Counted from the first letter of the stretch, positions 20,214 through 30,934 are shown. The stretch: 64,000 bases of DNA from Corynebacterium gottingense (GCF_003693265.1 NZ_RDRE01000010.1:1-64000), one strand, 5' to 3'. Notes: a model not told the origin generated them from the sequence alone. A program made the numbers and translations.

Positions 20214-23200
20214 TCACCGCAGCTCCGTGTAGCCAATCACCGAAACCTCTTTGACCTCCACACTGTTCGACTTCTCAAACGCCGGCAGCTGGAGGATGAC
20301 GCCGCGCAGCTTCACGTCGTCGGTGACGTCGACGCTGTTCTGGCCCGGGTGGAACTTGCCCTCCGCGAGCTTGGGCAGCGACTGCACGTCCAGCGCGCCC
20401 TCCTGCTCTGCGGGAAAGTCCGCGGGCACGCCGTAGATCTCGTAGGGGCCGCCGTCGGAGGTGGTGTCAATGAGCATCTGCTCCACGTTGACGGCGCCGG
20501 CGGACTCCGGCGGGGCGAGCTTGACGCCCTCGCCGCGGGTGACGGTCGCGCTGGTCGCGCGGTCGCCGTCGACCACCGGCGAGAGGTCGGTGCCTTGCGC
20601 TGCGTCCTGCGCCGCGCCGATCGCCGTGGCCTCGAGCGGCCCGATGATCACGGGCAGCCCTGCGGACTCTGTGGCCTCCTGCGCTTCCCGCTCCAGGTTT
20701 TCCGCGCCCTGCTCCACCGAGTCTTGCGTGACCGGAGAGTTGATGTCGTTGCCGGAGAACAGCCCGACCAGCGAAGTGGTGAGGATCGCGATGAGGACCA
20801 CGGCGCCGACCGCGATGGCCGTCAGCAGCGTGACCGTGATCGTGCCGTAGCGGCGCGAACCGAAGCCGCCGGGGACCTCGTCCGGGTCGTGGGTGGTCTC
20901 TGCGATCGGCTCGACAAGCTCGTCCTCGGTGGCAGTCTCTTCGGACGCCTCGTTGGCGGACGCCGCGGCGGTGGCGACGACGGTCGAGCCGCCCCGGTTG
21001 GCGGAGGTGGGCTTCTCTCCCGGCGCCGGCAGGTTCGCCTCGCGGCGCAGCGCGTCCTCGAGGTCGTGGAAGTCGCTGTTTTCGATCGCGTCGGCGTCGA
21101 CAAGCGCCCTGGTGCGCTGCGTGATGCCGGCAAGCGCGTCGGAGTTGACGTTGGTGGTGAGCAGCTGGAGCGCGGACGCGAAAGCCTCGGCATCGGCGGG
21201 GCCGGACGCATCCGGCAGGACGGCGGGGAACGCGAGGCGGACGTGGCCGTCGGTGTCCACGCGCAGCCGCTGGCGGTTGTCCAGGCCGAGCGGGATGCCC
21301 TGCTCGTGGGCGGTGGCCAGCGCCCCGGCGAGCGGCGCCAGCGCGTTGGCCACGGCCTCGGTGTGCAGTGTCTGGCCGCTCTCCGCGACCGCCTTCACCG
21401 AGGAGCCCTCGATCCAGTCCGCCACGATGAGGGCGCCGGAGCGGTAGGACAGGATCTCAATGTTGTCGGCGATCGCGGGGTGGCCCAGGCGCGCGAGCTT
21501 GCGGGTGCGGCGGGCAACGCCGGCGGCCTGCAGGGCGGCCTCGCGCGGGGTGACCGGCGCCATCGGTGCGGCGCCGGTGGTGTCCACGAAGGTGAGCGCC
21601 ACGGGTGCGCCGGTGGACAGTTCGCGCGCCTGCCAGAAGCGGGCGCCGGTGGTGGCGCCGTGGTCGCGGATGAGGCGGAAGCGGCCGTCGGACACGTTCG
21701 CGCCCGGGACGAGGCGCGGGCCGCGGACCACGCCGGCGGACATCGGCGGCGGGACCGGGCTGGCGTTGAAGGTGTCGGCAACGAGGAACTGGGTGGACAC
21801 GTCGCGCGGGTCCACCTCGCCGACCTCGATGGCGGCGGTGTCGTCCGGCCGGATGAAGCGGCCCAGGCCCGGGATGCGGGTGAGCGCGCGGCCCAGGTTT
21901 TGCACCTCGGGCAGCTTCGAGCGCGAGAGCACCAGGCCGGTGACGATGAGGAAGAGGATGCCCAGGATAGCCACCTCGATGAGGAAGCCCAGCGAGGGCA
22001 GGCCGATCAGCGAGCCCAGCGCGCGCGCGACGTTGATGCCGGCGACGTCGCGGACCAGCCAGCGGATGAGGAACGTGACGGCGATGCCGATCAGGCCTGC
22101 GCCGGCGGCCCACAGCGAGGTGCGCATGACCGTCGCGGCCTCGAGCGTGCCGAGCTTGCGGCGCAGCAGGAACGCGCCGATGAGCGCGCCGGCGATGAAG
22201 CCGAAGCCGTTGGCCGCGCCGAGCAGCACCACGACTGACTGGGTGGAGTCCGCCACCATGGGCGCGAGGTAGCTCAGCACGATCTTCGTGGCGGTAATGC
22301 CGGCGATGATCATGGTGGGCGTCCACGCTTCCTCGCGCGCGTAGAACACGCGCAGGTGCAGCATGACGAGCGCGTACGGGATGAGCGTGAACGCGGAGAA
22401 GCTAATCGTCAGGCCGAGGGTGCGGGCGGTGTCGCCGTCGAAGTTGCCGTAGGCGAATAGGGCGTGGCCGATGTCCGGGCCCAGCGCCGTCATGAAGACG
22501 ATGATGGGGATCAGCGCGATGAAGGTTAGCTTGGTGCCCAGGGTGAGGTCGCGCACGACGGCCTCGTCGTCGCCGTCGGCGGCGTTGCGCGACAGGCGCG
22601 GCATGATCGCGGTGAGCAGCGTGACGCCGATGATGCCGTAGGGCACCTGCAGCAGCATCCAGTGCTGCTGGTAGATGATCGGCGCGGCCTCGCTCGCGGT
22701 CGAGGCGATGCGCGTGGTCACGATGTAGCCCGCCTGGCTGATCGCCACGTACGTGATGATGGCCAGCGCCATGCCGCCGAACTGCTTGAGGCGATCGTCG
22801 ATGCCCCACAGCGGCCGCAGGTCAATCCGCAGCTTCCGCAGCGCGGGCATCATGATGAGGCACTGCACCACCACGCCGAGCGTCGTGCCCAGGCCCAGCA
22901 GCGCGACGTGCGGATTGCTTATCGACGCCGGCGCCGCCGGATTCAAACTCCCCGGCAGCAACATATAGAGCAGGAGCACCGCGATGGAGACCACGTTGTT
23001 TGCCACCGGCGCCCACGCACCGGGCCGGAAGTGCTCCTTCGTGTTCAGGATCGCCATGAACAGTGAGAAGAGCCCGTAGAAGAAGATCTGCGGCAGCACC
23101 AGGAAGGCGAACGAGGTCGCCTGGACCACGTTGACCTTGCCCTCGTCATCCAGGAAGAGCCGCGTCAGTAGCGGCGCGCACGCGACGGCGAGCACGGTGA

Positions 23201-23912
23201 CCACCGTCATGAGCGTGACGGTGAGGGTGAACAACTGCCGGATGAAGCGGGCGCCGTGGTCCTCGTCTTCCTTTTCGGCGCGCACCAGCACCGGCACCAC
23301 CAGGGCGGTGAGGACGGAGCCCAGCACGATCTCGGTGATGATGTTGGGCAGGGTGTTGGCCGTGTTGAAGGCGGAGGCGACCGCGGGGCCGAGCGCCGCG
23401 CCGATGAGCACGGTGCGGATGAAGCCGGTGACGCGGGAGATGAGGGTGGCCACCGCCATGGAGCCGGTGGCGCGCACGACCGAGGTGTTGCTGGTGCCCT
23501 CCTCGCCGTCGCCGGTGTCCGCGGCGCTGGTGCCGCTGTCCTTGTCGGTTTTGGTTGGGGCCTCGAGTGTTGCGGTCGCCGCTGCGGCGCCTGCCCCGGC
23601 CCCCGCTGCCCCGGCGGGTGCGTCCAGGTCCTCGTCGTCGATGTCGACGACGTGGATCGTGTCCGTGGAGGCTGCGTCCTTGCTCTCTTTGCTGTCTTTG
23701 GCGTTGCCTCCGGGCGCCGCGGACTGCGCGGCGTCGGACTCGCTGCTTTCGCCCTTGGGGCTGGTGGTCAGCATCGATTTGTCGGGCTGGTTCGGGTCCT
23801 CTTCCGGGCCCTGAACCTTGGCCGGTGGTTGCGGCACCGGGGCGGGCGGCGCCGGGGTGACGATGCGCCGGCGTAAGCCAGCGGTGCGCTCGGCGTCATC
23901 CTGCTGTGTCAC
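20214..23912 (-). CDS. murJ: MurJ/MviN lipid II flippase with pseudokinase and extracellular domains
   Basis: A 1232-residue fusion protein. Residues 1-145 are a polar, low-complexity cytosolic tail. Residues about 148-700 hold some 14 membrane helices of the MOP/MviN flippase (SRVTGFIRTVLIGAALG, FAFLVLPQIFFYGL, YGIIGVTLLTAIMPRLS). A kinase-like domain follows from about 745 (FRLIRDHGATTGARFWQARE). It lacks a convincing HRD/DFG pair, so it is a pseudokinase. One further membrane segment (TVTLLTAIAVGAVVLIAI) leads to a C-terminal exoplasmic domain with VVDGDRATSATVTRGEG. In mycobacteria the pseudokinase is phosphorylated and recruits FhaA to stop peptidoglycan synthesis; a similar role is inferred. 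Confidence 0.93.
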   Translation of the reverse strand: MTQQDDAERTAGLRRRIVTPAPPAPVPQPPAKVQGPEEDPNQPDKSMLTTSPKGESSESDAAQSAAPGGNAKDSKESKDAASTDTIHVVDIDDEDLDAPAGAAGAGAGAAAATATLEAPTKTDKDSGTSAADTGDGEEGTSNTSVVRATGSMAVATLISRVTGFIRTVLIGAALGPAVASAFNTANTLPNIITEIVLGSVLTALVVPVLVRAEKEDEDHGARFIRQLFTLTVTLMTVVTVLAVACAPLLTRLFLDDEGKVNVVQATSFAFLVLPQIFFYGLFSLFMAILNTKEHFRPGAWAPVANNVVSIAVLLLYMLLPGSLNPAAPASISNPHVALLGLGTTLGVVVQCLIMMPALRKLRIDLRPLWGIDDRLKQFGGMALAIITYVAISQAGYIVTTRIASTASEAAPIIYQQHWMLLQVPYGIIGVTLLTAIMPRLSRNAADGDDEAVVRDLTLGTKLTFIALIPIIVFMTALGPDIGHALFAYGNFDGDTARTLGLTISFSAFTLIPYALVMLHLRVFYAREEAWTPTMIIAGITATKIVLSYLAPMVADSTQSVVVLLGAANGFGFIAGALIGAFLLRRKLGTLEAATVMRTSLWAAGAGLIGIAVTFLIRWLVRDVAGINVARALGSLIGLPSLGFLIEVAILGILFLIVTGLVLSRSKLPEVQNLGRALTRIPGLGRFIRPDDTAAIEVGEVDPRDVSTQFLVADTFNASPVPPPMSAGVVRGPRLVPGANVSDGRFRLIRDHGATTGARFWQARELSTGAPVALTFVDTTGAAPMAPVTPREAALQAAGVARRTRKLARLGHPAIADNIEILSYRSGALIVADWIEGSSVKAVAESGQTLHTEAVANALAPLAGALATAHEQGIPLGLDNRQRLRVDTDGHVRLAFPAVLPDASGPADAEAFASALQLLTTNVNSDALAGITQRTRALVDADAIENSDFHDLEDALRREANLPAPGEKPTSANRGGSTVVATAAASANEASEETATEDELVEPIAETTHDPDEVPGGFGSRRYGTITVTLLTAIAVGAVVLIAILTTSLVGLFSGNDINSPVTQDSVEQGAENLEREAQEATESAGLPVIIGPLEATAIGAAQDAAQGTDLSPVVDGDRATSATVTRGEGVKLAPPESAGAVNVEQMLIDTTSDGGPYEIYGVPADFPAEQEGALDVQSLPKLAEGKFHPGQNSVDVTDDVKLRGVILQLPAFEKSNSVEVKEVSVIGYTELR

Positions 23913-23925
23913 GGATGTTCTCCAA

Positions 23926-26571
23926 TCACGGGTTTGGTGGTTCGTCCGGGTTGTGCGGCTGCCTGTTCGGCGGCTGGGTGGGTGGCGCGTGTGGCGGCGG
24001 GTCGTTCCCGGTCGCCGCCGGCGCGTGCTCGCCTGAGTTGGGGGCCCGCGAGCGTCGCTTCCGCCCGACCGTGAGCGCGAGCAGCACCGTCACGACGGCG
24101 CCGAGCGCGGCGACGAACACCCACCCGCGCACGGCGATCGCCGCGGTGCGCACGGTGATGTCCACGGGCTGCGACATCGGCGCGCCCTTCGGCCCCGCGA
24201 GGAACAGCTTCAGGTCGGTCCCCCGCTTCGTCTCCGGCAGGTCCGCCGTCATCTGCACGGTCACGGAGCCCCGCGCGGGAATCCGCATCTCGCGCGGCAC
24301 GTTGAGCGTCGCGCCCTCGGGCCCGCGGTACTGAATCGACGTTTGCACGGGCAGCGGCATGCCGTTTTGGGCGACGATGAGCAAGGGGCTGCTTGGCGAC
24401 GTCCGCGTGTACACATTCCCCGGCGGAATCAGCGCAACCGAACGGCGCAGCTCTGTCAGCGTGTCCCGGGAGCCGGCGAGTCGGCCGCTCGTCGCGGCGG
24501 CGGCGTCGGAGTATTCGTGCACGCTGCGCCGCTCGCCCGTGCTCAGCGCGGTGATGAGGTCGCGGCGCAGCGGGATCGTGTACCCGTAGCGGGTCAGTGC
24601 GATGGAGGAGTCCGGCGCGAGCAGCTCGGTGAGGTCGTTGGTAAACCGCGCCTGCTGCGTGGTGGCCATGATCTCGGAGTCGGTGAACGCACCCGGGTCG
24701 GAGTACGGGGTGCCCACGTTCGCGGCGGCCGGAACCTCTGCGGGTGCCTCCAGGTAGGCGTTGAGCGACACGGGCTGCGCCCCGCCGTTGGTCACCAGGT
24801 CCGCCACTGTGCCCAGCAGCACCGACGCGGTGTCCGCGTCCCACGTCGCGGGCGGGTTCACCAGCACCGGCTCCGTCGCCGGTTCGCCCTCCCACGTCCA
24901 CGCCTGCTGCGCAGCGAGGCGGATGGCCGATGCAGCGTTGACGGCGCGCGAGCGGTCGGAGTCCATGGTGTAGTCGAAGCGGGTGACCTCGGGGGCGTAG
25001 GACACGGTGGTCGGTGCGGGACCGACGGTGGCGAGCACCGATGCCAAGTCGTCCTGGTACCCCACCGCGAGAACGTTCGGCGCGGCCCACGCGAACCGCT
25101 GCGCCGCGGGGCCGTCCCCTTCCGATGTTTCACGTGAAACATCGCCGGCGGGTGACCCGGACTCGATTGTGTTGCCGGGGAGCAGCACGCGCACGGTCTG
25201 CACGGGCATGGGCGCCGCGGCGGAGCTGGCGGAGCCGGGCGTGTTCGCCTCCAGGGCGTCGACGCCAGTGTGCTCGGCGGCCGCCTGCGCCGCGAGCGCC
25301 TCGGTGCGCTCCCACGCGGCCTGCATCCCCTCCTCGGCGACGGTGGACCGGGAGTGGTCCGCCCACCCGAGGGCCGGGATGCTTTCCCCCTCCAGCGCCG
25401 TATTGCCGGGGACGACCGTATTGAGCATCCCCGCGTTGCCCAGGATGCGCTCCAGGACGGTCGGGCCGCGCTCGATCGCCTCGCGCATGAGCCACGGGTC
25501 CCCAGTGCGCGCGACGGCGTCGAGGTCGGCGTTCGCCCACGGCAGGGCCACGGTGCAGCTTTGCGCAGAGACCTGCCGGAGTTTTTCCAGGAACGCGGAC
25601 GCGTCGTCCTGGCCCGGCCCGGGGGTTGGCGACCAATCGTCGTCGTGGGAGCCCCAGGAGTCCCGGAGTCGCTGTGGCTCCTTCACCACCGGCTGGCGCT
25701 CCTGCGAGATGACGTAGCCGCGGCTCATCCGGTCGACGGTGTCCACGAGTGCCGGGTCGATGGCGGCGCACGTGGCCTCGCGGACCGCGGGCGTCTGCGT
25801 CGCGGCGAGGTAGCCGTCCACGAGCTGGTCCAGCCTTCCGCCGGGCGCGATCTCGGTGGCCAGGGCGTCGGAGGCGAGGACCAGCTGTGGCTCCTCGGGC
25901 GCGTCGCCGGTCTCCCCGGGGACGATGTCCACCGGCGCGGCAATTGGGTACAGGGCGGTCATGCCGCCGGGGGCGGCGCCGTCGGCAAGCCCGCGCACCG
26001 TGAGGTGGAAGCGCTCGGAGTCGAGCGGGGCGCCGTTGGCGTCGACAAGCACCAGGCTCACGGGGTACGTGCCGAGCGCGCTGAGGCCGAGGGAATCGCT
26101 GTGCAGGTCGACGTCGATCTCGGCGGACTCGCCCGCGGCGATGCGCTTATCGACGCTCACGCGCTCCCCCGCCACGCCGTACTCGCCAGTCGCCGCGATC
26201 GTGGCCATGCGCTGGTCCGCGACGGATCCGGTCAGCGGGCCGCGGCGGGGCACGATGCTCAGGCCCTTGAGCGTGCGCTCGGACGTATTGGTGACGCGAA
26301 GTTTCACGTGAAACGGATCGTGCGCCTGGACCGAGTCTGGTGCCTCGATCGCGGCGAGCCTGGCCAGCGCCCCCTCCCCCTCGCGGACGTTGGGGTTGAC
26401 CCACTGGTCCGTCACCGACGGGTCGGACGGGTCGGTGGGCACGGGGAGCGTCTCCGACATGCCCGCGGCGGACAGGCCCGGTGCGCCGACGACGAAGAGG
26501 GCCGCCGCGCCGAGCGCGCCGACCGCCCGCGCGTGCATGGGTCTGGTGCTCTCGCCGTGGCCGTGGGTCAT
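23926..26571 (-). CDS. DUF6049 family secreted/membrane protein
   Basis: An 881-residue protein with an N-terminal signal-like segment ([19 protein letters not shown]), a very long exoplasmic region and one C-terminal membrane helix ([20 protein letters not shown]). A basic RKRRSR stop-transfer and a Pro/Asn/His-rich tail follow. It matches the large hypothetical protein between murJ and the Nudix gene in actinobacteria (DUF6049, Rv3909-like). Its role is unknown, probably in the cell envelope. The ATG overlaps the Nudix stop by 4 nt, and murJ begins 13 nt after its stop, so the three form one operon. Two parS sites (25126-25141, 26300-26315) lie inside the coding region and are read as VSRET and FHVKL. 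Confidence 0.8.
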   Translation of the reverse strand: MTHGHGESTRPMHARAVGALGAAALFVVGAPGLSAAGMSETLPVPTDPSDPSVTDQWVNPNVREGEGALARLAAIEAPDSVQAHDPFHVKLRVTNTSERTLKGLSIVPRRGPLTGSVADQRMATIAATGEYGVAGERVSVDKRIAAGESAEIDVDLHSDSLGLSALGTYPVSLVLVDANGAPLDSERFHLTVRGLADGAAPGGMTALYPIAAPVDIVPGETGDAPEEPQLVLASDALATEIAPGGRLDQLVDGYLAATQTPAVREATCAAIDPALVDTVDRMSRGYVISQERQPVVKEPQRLRDSWGSHDDDWSPTPGPGQDDASAFLEKLRQVSAQSCTVALPWANADLDAVARTGDPWLMREAIERGPTVLERILGNAGMLNTVVPGNTALEGESIPALGWADHSRSTVAEEGMQAAWERTEALAAQAAAEHTGVDALEANTPGSASSAAAPMPVQTVRVLLPGNTIESGSPAGDVSRETSEGDGPAAQRFAWAAPNVLAVGYQDDLASVLATVGPAPTTVSYAPEVTRFDYTMDSDRSRAVNAASAIRLAAQQAWTWEGEPATEPVLVNPPATWDADTASVLLGTVADLVTNGGAQPVSLNAYLEAPAEVPAAANVGTPYSDPGAFTDSEIMATTQQARFTNDLTELLAPDSSIALTRYGYTIPLRRDLITALSTGERRSVHEYSDAAAATSGRLAGSRDTLTELRRSVALIPPGNVYTRTSPSSPLLIVAQNGMPLPVQTSIQYRGPEGATLNVPREMRIPARGSVTVQMTADLPETKRGTDLKLFLAGPKGAPMSQPVDITVRTAAIAVRGWVFVAALGAVVTVLLALTVGRKRRSRAPNSGEHAPAATGNDPPPHAPPTQPPNRQPHNPDEPPNP
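25126..25141. promoter_or_regulatory. parS site 1
   Basis: A perfect TGTTTCACGTGAAACA palindrome, the canonical ParB-binding sequence, inside the DUF6049 gene. The coding strand reads it as VSRET. Confidence 0.95.
26300..26315. promoter_or_regulatory. parS site 2 (imperfect)
   Basis: The 14-bp core GTTTCACGTGAAAC (26301-26314) is intact, but the outermost bases are A and G instead of T and A. It lies near the 5' end of the DUF6049 gene, read as FHVKL. Confidence 0.8.
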
Positions 26572-27563
26572 CGCGGGGTGACCCTTCCGGCCTCAAACTC
26601 GGCGCGCGCCAGGTCCGGGAGACGGTCGTACGCCACGCGGGCCAGTTTGCGCTCGTCCGCGTAGGCGAGCCGCTCGATGAGCTCGCTCAGCGGCACCCAG
26701 GCCACCTCTGTGACTTCGGGGTCCTCGTCGTTGAGGATGCCGTCGACGTAGCGCAGCAGGTTGTGGTGCACCGTCTTGTGGATGCGCACCCCGTCAGAGA
26801 CGAACCAGTAATCGATCGTGCCGAGGGTGTCGAAGGCCTCGCCGACGATGCCGGTCTCCTCCCACACCTCGCGCTCCGCGGTGCGCCACTGGTGCTCGCC
26901 GTCCTCCACGTGGCCCTTGGGCATGGACCAGAGGAGTCGCCGGCGGCGGTCGAGGCGCCCGATCAGCGCCACGTACAGCTGCGACATGTCGACCTTCTTG
27001 GTGTCGGGGTGCACCGCCTCGGCGAGCCCGGACACGACGAGGCCGCCCGCCGACGTCTCGTCGCGCGTGACCATCCCCGAGTTCTCGTGGTGGCTGTAGT
27101 GCGATTGCCGACGATTCCCGCCCCGGCCCCGCTTCCGCCGCGCAGCATTCTTGCCGCCCTTGGGGTGCTTGCCCTTGCCGCCCTTGGCGTCGTCCTTCCC
27201 GTTGGACTGGTTCTTCGGCTGGTTCTTGGCCTGGCCTCCGCCGCGCCCGCGGTGGCGGCGGCGCCGACTTCCACGGCCCCGGTTGCTGCTGCCGCCGCCG
27301 TTCTCGCTTTGCTTGGCCTGGCCGCCCTGCTGGTTGCCCTGGCCCTGGGCGCTCTGGCCGCCCTGGCTCTGCGCGCTCTGGCCCTGGGTGCTCTGGCCAC
27401 TCTGGCCGCGCGAGCGGCGCCGGCGGCGCCGGCGCCTCGGCCGTCCGCCGTTGGAATCCGCTCCCCTGGCGCCGTCGGCGCCACCGCTACCGCCGGCGCC
27501 GTTGGGACGAGCGTCGGTGCGGTTGGGTGTGGAGCCCTGGGAGGGCCGTGTGTTCTCGTTCAT
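26568..27563 (-). CDS. Nudix hydrolase with long basic disordered N-terminus
   Basis: A 331-residue protein. Residues about 1-165 are low complexity, with Gly/Gln/Ser tracts and Arg/Lys clusters ([25 protein letters not shown]), likely nucleic-acid binding and unstructured. The C-terminal part is a Nudix domain with [14 protein letters not shown] followed by REVWEETG, the complete GX5EX7REUXEEXGU box. In mycobacteria the equivalent gene is mutT4 (Rv3908), which hydrolyses damaged or signalling nucleotides; the substrate here is unknown. The ATG at 27563 is chosen because MNENTRPSQ is the natural start and AAGGCGG precedes it; a 20-residue longer frame exists. It diverges from the CCA-adding enzyme gene. 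Confidence 0.85.
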   Translation of the reverse strand: MNENTRPSQGSTPNRTDARPNGAGGSGGADGARGADSNGGRPRRRRRRRRSRGQSGQSTQGQSAQSQGGQSAQGQGNQQGGQAKQSENGGGSSNRGRGSRRRRHRGRGGGQAKNQPKNQSNGKDDAKGGKGKHPKGGKNAARRKRGRGGNRRQSHYSHHENSGMVTRDETSAGGLVVSGLAEAVHPDTKKVDMSQLYVALIGRLDRRRRLLWSMPKGHVEDGEHQWRTAEREVWEETGIVGEAFDTLGTIDYWFVSDGVRIHKTVHHNLLRYVDGILNDEDPEVTEVAWVPLSELIERLAYADERKLARVAYDRLPDLARAEFEAGRVTPR

Positions 27564-27649
27564 CCGCCTTATCGTATCGGTCAGCGGGCCGTTTGTGGTA
27601 TTTAACAGGCCCTTACGGTCCACGGGAACGGGCAGGTATCGTGTGACGG

Positions 27650-29143
27650 GTGACTACGCCGAAGACTTACCCTCCCCTGTTCGACCTCCCCGACGCTGAC
27701 GACCCCAACGCGGCGGCGGTGTTGTTGGCGCGTGCGCAGGGGGGCGTCGATAAGCTTGCCCCATTCTTGACGCCGCTGGCCGCTCGTTTCGCGGAGCGCG
27801 GCGAGACCTTATATATGGTCGGCGGGCCGGTGCGCGATGCGATGCTGGGCAAGCTCGGGCACGACCTCGACTTCACCACTTCCGCGCGGCCGGAGGTGAC
27901 GCAGGAGATCCTTAGCGAGTGGGGCGAAAACACGTGGGACGCGGGCATCGAGTTTGGCACCGTCGCCGCGGTGAAGCACGGCAAGCAGGTCGAGATCACG
28001 ACGTTCCGCGCCGATCTGTACGACGGCGTGACGCGCAACCCCGAGGTCACCTTCGGCGACACGCTCGAGGGCGACCTGGTCAGGCGCGATTTCGCCTGCA
28101 ACGCGATGGCGATCGAGCTTTCGCTTGTCGACGCCACCCTCACCCCCACCTTCCACGATCCCGTCGGCGGACTCGACGATCTGCTCGCGCGACGGCTCGA
28201 CACGCCCCAGGCGCCGGAGATCTCGTTCCGGGACGATCCCCTGCGCATGCTGCGCGCCGCCCGCTTCGTCTCCCAGCTCGGTTTCGAGGTCGCGCCGCGC
28301 GTGTTCGACGCGATGAGCGCAATGGCCGGCGAAATCGGCCGCATCACCGTCGAGCGCGTGCAAGCGGAGCTGGACAAGCTCATGCTGGGTGCGCGCCCCT
28401 GGGAGGGCATCGATCTGCTCGTGCAGACCGGACTGGCCGACCATGTGCTGCCGGAGATTCCAGCACTGCAGCTGGAGCAGGACGAGCACATGCAGCACAA
28501 AGACGTGTACCGCCACTCGCTGACGGTGCTGCGGCAGGCGACCGAGCTGGAGGACGAGGGCCCGGACCTGAAGCTGCGGTGGGCGGCGCTCATGCACGAC
28601 ATTGGCAAGCCGGATACCCGCGCGGCCAAGGAGGGCGGCGGCGTAAGCTTCCACCACCACGAGGTGGTCGGGGCAAAGATGACGCGCAAACGCATGCGGA
28701 AGCTGAAGTACCCGAAGCACGTGATCGAGGATGTAGGCCAGCTTGTGTACCTGCACATGCGTTTCCACGGCTTCGGCGAGGGCCAGTGGACCGACTCGGC
28801 GGTGCGCCGCTACGTCACCGACGCCGGCGACCTCCTCCCCCGCTTGCACAAACTCGTGCGCGCTGATTGCACCACGAGGAATCCAAAGAAGGCACGCCGC
28901 CTGCAGCGCACTTATGATCATTTGGAAGAGCGCATCGCGGACATCGCGGCCAAGGAGGACCTCGCCCGTGTGCGCCCTGACCTTGACGGCAACGAGATCA
29001 TGCAGATTCTCGGGCTCGAGCCGGGCCCCCAGGTGGGTAAGGCGTGGAAGTACATGAAGGAACTGCGACTCGAGCGCGGCGAGCTCGACCACGACGAGGC
29101 GGTCGCGGAACTCAAGGCGTGGTGGGCGTCGCAAAGCGAATAG
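27650..29143 (+). CDS. pcnA: CCA tRNA nucleotidyltransferase
   Basis: A 497-residue nucleotidyltransferase with a nucleotide-binding head and an HD domain. [14 protein letters not shown] and [11 protein letters not shown] (about 61-87) carry the active-site Asp pair. [13 protein letters not shown] and [16 protein letters not shown] follow. The HD domain has [11 protein letters not shown] and HHHEVVGA. It adds CCA to tRNA 3' ends. Starts with GTG at 27650. It diverges from the Nudix-DUF6049-murJ operon, an arrangement conserved in actinobacteria. Confidence 0.95.
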   Translation: MTTPKTYPPLFDLPDADDPNAAAVLLARAQGGVDKLAPFLTPLAARFAERGETLYMVGGPVRDAMLGKLGHDLDFTTSARPEVTQEILSEWGENTWDAGIEFGTVAAVKHGKQVEITTFRADLYDGVTRNPEVTFGDTLEGDLVRRDFACNAMAIELSLVDATLTPTFHDPVGGLDDLLARRLDTPQAPEISFRDDPLRMLRAARFVSQLGFEVAPRVFDAMSAMAGEIGRITVERVQAELDKLMLGARPWEGIDLLVQTGLADHVLPEIPALQLEQDEHMQHKDVYRHSLTVLRQATELEDEGPDLKLRWAALMHDIGKPDTRAAKEGGGVSFHHHEVVGAKMTRKRMRKLKYPKHVIEDVGQLVYLHMRFHGFGEGQWTDSAVRRYVTDAGDLLPRLHKLVRADCTTRNPKKARRLQRTYDHLEERIADIAAKEDLARVRPDLDGNEIMQILGLEPGPQVGKAWKYMKELRLERGELDHDEAVAELKAWWASQSE

Positions 29144-29182
29144 CGGGCTGACCCGGCCCGCGGGAGGGCAGGTGGAGCAACA

Positions 29183-29899
29183 TTGCATGTTTCACGTGAA
29201 ACATTGGATGAAGTCCGCGCGGGCATCAAGGACACGTGGCTGGTGGGGCTGGGGTTGATTCCTCTCGGACTTGCCTTCGGTCTGTTGATGACCCAAGCCG
29301 GATACGCCTGGTGGTGGACGCCCATCTTCTCAACGGTGATCTACGCCAAATCTCTGGAGTTCCTCGCCATCAACATGGTCGCTGCTGGCATCGGTCCCCT
29401 CTCGGCTGCGGTGACCGGGTTCATGGTGAACTTCCGCCACATTTTTTACGGTCTCACCTACCCCCGCCACCTCATCCGCTCGTGGTGGGGCCGCCGCTAC
29501 CCCGCGTACGCGCTTACCGACGAGACCTACGCCATCGTCTCCGCCCGCGGCCCCAACGCCCCGGTGAGCGGTCCCCGGCTGCTAACCATCCAGGTGGTGT
29601 GCCAGCTATTGTGGGTCATCCCCGGGATCATCGGGGCGCTCGCCGGCCAAATCATCCCGCCCGACGTGCAAGGCATGGAGTTCGCGCTCAACGCGCTGTT
29701 CATCGTCCTGGCGTACGAGGCCCTGCAGTCTTCCCGGGACTTCGGGGCCGTCGTGCTTGCAATGGGGATGGGCATTCTGGCGATGGTGCTGGTGCCCTCC
29801 TCGATGCTCATGGTGTCACTGATTGCGTACTTCCTCCTCTTGCTCGTGCGTTACTGGGTTCCGGCGTTGGACAAGAAACTCACGTGGAGGGTGCGCTAA
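29183..29899 (+). CDS. azlC: AzlC-type branched-chain amino acid exporter subunit
   Basis: A 238-residue polytopic membrane protein of the AzlC/BrnF family. IPLGLAFGLLMTQAGYAWWW and NFRHIFYGLT are family marks. About seven membrane helices follow. With AzlD it exports branched-chain amino acids or methionine in relatives such as C. glutamicum BrnFE. The start is a TTG at 29183 with GGTGGAG upstream. The first codons after it are parS itself (29188-29203), giving MHVSRET. The stop TAA shares one base with the azlD ATG. Confidence 0.88.
   Translation: MHVSRETLDEVRAGIKDTWLVGLGLIPLGLAFGLLMTQAGYAWWWTPIFSTVIYAKSLEFLAINMVAAGIGPLSAAVTGFMVNFRHIFYGLTYPRHLIRSWWGRRYPAYALTDETYAIVSARGPNAPVSGPRLLTIQVVCQLLWVIPGIIGALAGQIIPPDVQGMEFALNALFIVLAYEALQSSRDFGAVVLAMGMGILAMVLVPSSMLMVSLIAYFLLLLVRYWVPALDKKLTWRVR
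29188..29203. promoter_or_regulatory. parS site 3
   Basis: A perfect TGTTTCACGTGAAACA that forms codons 2-7 of azlC. Confidence 0.95.
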
Positions 29900-30237
29900 T
29901 GGGACTGCCTGTTGGGATTACCGCGTCGATGGTGTGGGCGGTCCTCATCCCAGTCTGTTTCGTCACAGTGGCGTTAAGGGCCCTGCCCTTCTCCTTCCTC
30001 AAACTGCTCAAGGGCAGCCCGTTCATTGAGTTCCTCGGGCTCTACATGCCCGTCGGCGTGATGACGGTCCTCGTGGTGTACACGATTGGCGGCGCATCCT
30101 ATGCCCCGGGCGGGGTTGGCGCTGCCCTGATCGCGAGCGTCGCTACGCTTGCGCTCCACGCTTGGCGACGCTCCCCCGGCCTCTCAATCTTCGCCGGCAC
30201 ACTTTTGTACATGGCCTTGGTGAACCTGGTGTTCTAG
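29899..30237 (+). CDS. azlD: AzlD-type branched-chain amino acid exporter subunit
   Basis: A 112-residue protein with four predicted membrane helices. It contains the AzlD segment LRALPFSFLKLLKGSPFIEF and MPVGVMTVLVVYT. It overlaps azlC by one base (TAATG), so the two subunits are translationally coupled. Downstream lies a palindromic repeat element (30271-30337). Confidence 0.88.
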   Translation: MGLPVGITASMVWAVLIPVCFVTVALRALPFSFLKLLKGSPFIEFLGLYMPVGVMTVLVVYTIGGASYAPGGVGAALIASVATLALHAWRRSPGLSIFAGTLLYMALVNLVF

Positions 30238-30270
30238 GTTCGGCGGTGTGTTGGGGCCGGGGGCCGGTAA

Positions 30271-30337
30271 ATACCGATAGTAAGGCCCCGACAACGCGCT
30301 CCTGGGCGGCGAGAACGGTATCCTCATATCGGTATCT
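30271..30337. repeat. Palindromic repeat element, copy A
   Basis: ATACCGATAGTAAGGCCCCG at 30271-30290 faces an imperfect inverted arm ending ATCGGTATCT at 30337. The left arm matches 19 of 20 bases of a second element at 62057-62076. The element lies in the gap after azlD. No T-run follows, so it is not a standard terminator. Confidence 0.7.
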
Positions 30338-30476
30338 GAGCGTGCCACGGGCGTAGCGCCGATACAATCCTCCCCCGATGTCCATAGAACTCTGGACAAA
30401 TACAGAAACGTAGCGGTACCCTTGCCCGCAATGCCGACCAAAGGCATGGAATGTGAACCGACACAAGGAGTATCTG

Positions 30477-30896
30477 ATGAAGCGCACCATTGCTGCGGGA
30501 CTCGCTACCGCTACCGCCCTCTCCCTCACCGCTGTTCCGGCGCAGGCTGCGGAAGATTCGAACGAATTCATCGAGGGTGTGCGCGAAGCCGTCGAAGGAC
30601 CGAAGGGCGTTGTGGAGGATACTCTTCAGGGCGCTGAAGAGGGTGCTCGACAGGGTGTTCAAAAGCGCAAGCTCGACAAGAAGCTCGAGGATGAGGGTTA
30701 CGGCGCTGCCCCGAAGACCGACGGTGCGAAGGACATGATCGTCGGATCCGTAGAGCAGGGCTCCAGTGCCGATCAGGCGTACCAGGCTACGCAGGCGGGC
30801 TGGATCCTCACTTGGGTCGCTGTCGCAGCCGCTGGCCTTGGTGCCATCGGCTTCGTTGCCAACCAGGCGGGTCTGCTGCCGAACATGCCGTTCTAG
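30477..30896 (+). CDS. Small secreted protein with C-terminal membrane anchor (paralogue 1)
   Basis: A 139-residue protein. A signal peptide MKRTIAAGLATATALSLTAV ends at AQA-AED. The middle is charged and helical (REAVEGPKGVVEDTL, KRKLDKKLEDEG). A single membrane helix (WILTWVAVAAAGLGAIGFVA) is followed by the short end NQAGLLPNMPF. The ATG at 30477 has a clean AAGGAG nine bases upstream. It resembles the next gene in plan: the same signal start, acidic-helical middle, membrane helix and a P(x)F-type end. I do not recognise a named family. It probably faces the outside, anchored in the inner or outer membrane. Confidence 0.75.
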   Translation: MKRTIAAGLATATALSLTAVPAQAAEDSNEFIEGVREAVEGPKGVVEDTLQGAEEGARQGVQKRKLDKKLEDEGYGAAPKTDGAKDMIVGSVEQGSSADQAYQATQAGWILTWVAVAAAGLGAIGFVANQAGLLPNMPF

Positions 30897-30934
30897 TCGC
30901 AGCTTTGCCCTAATTTCCGGGCAGCTCATTCGCA

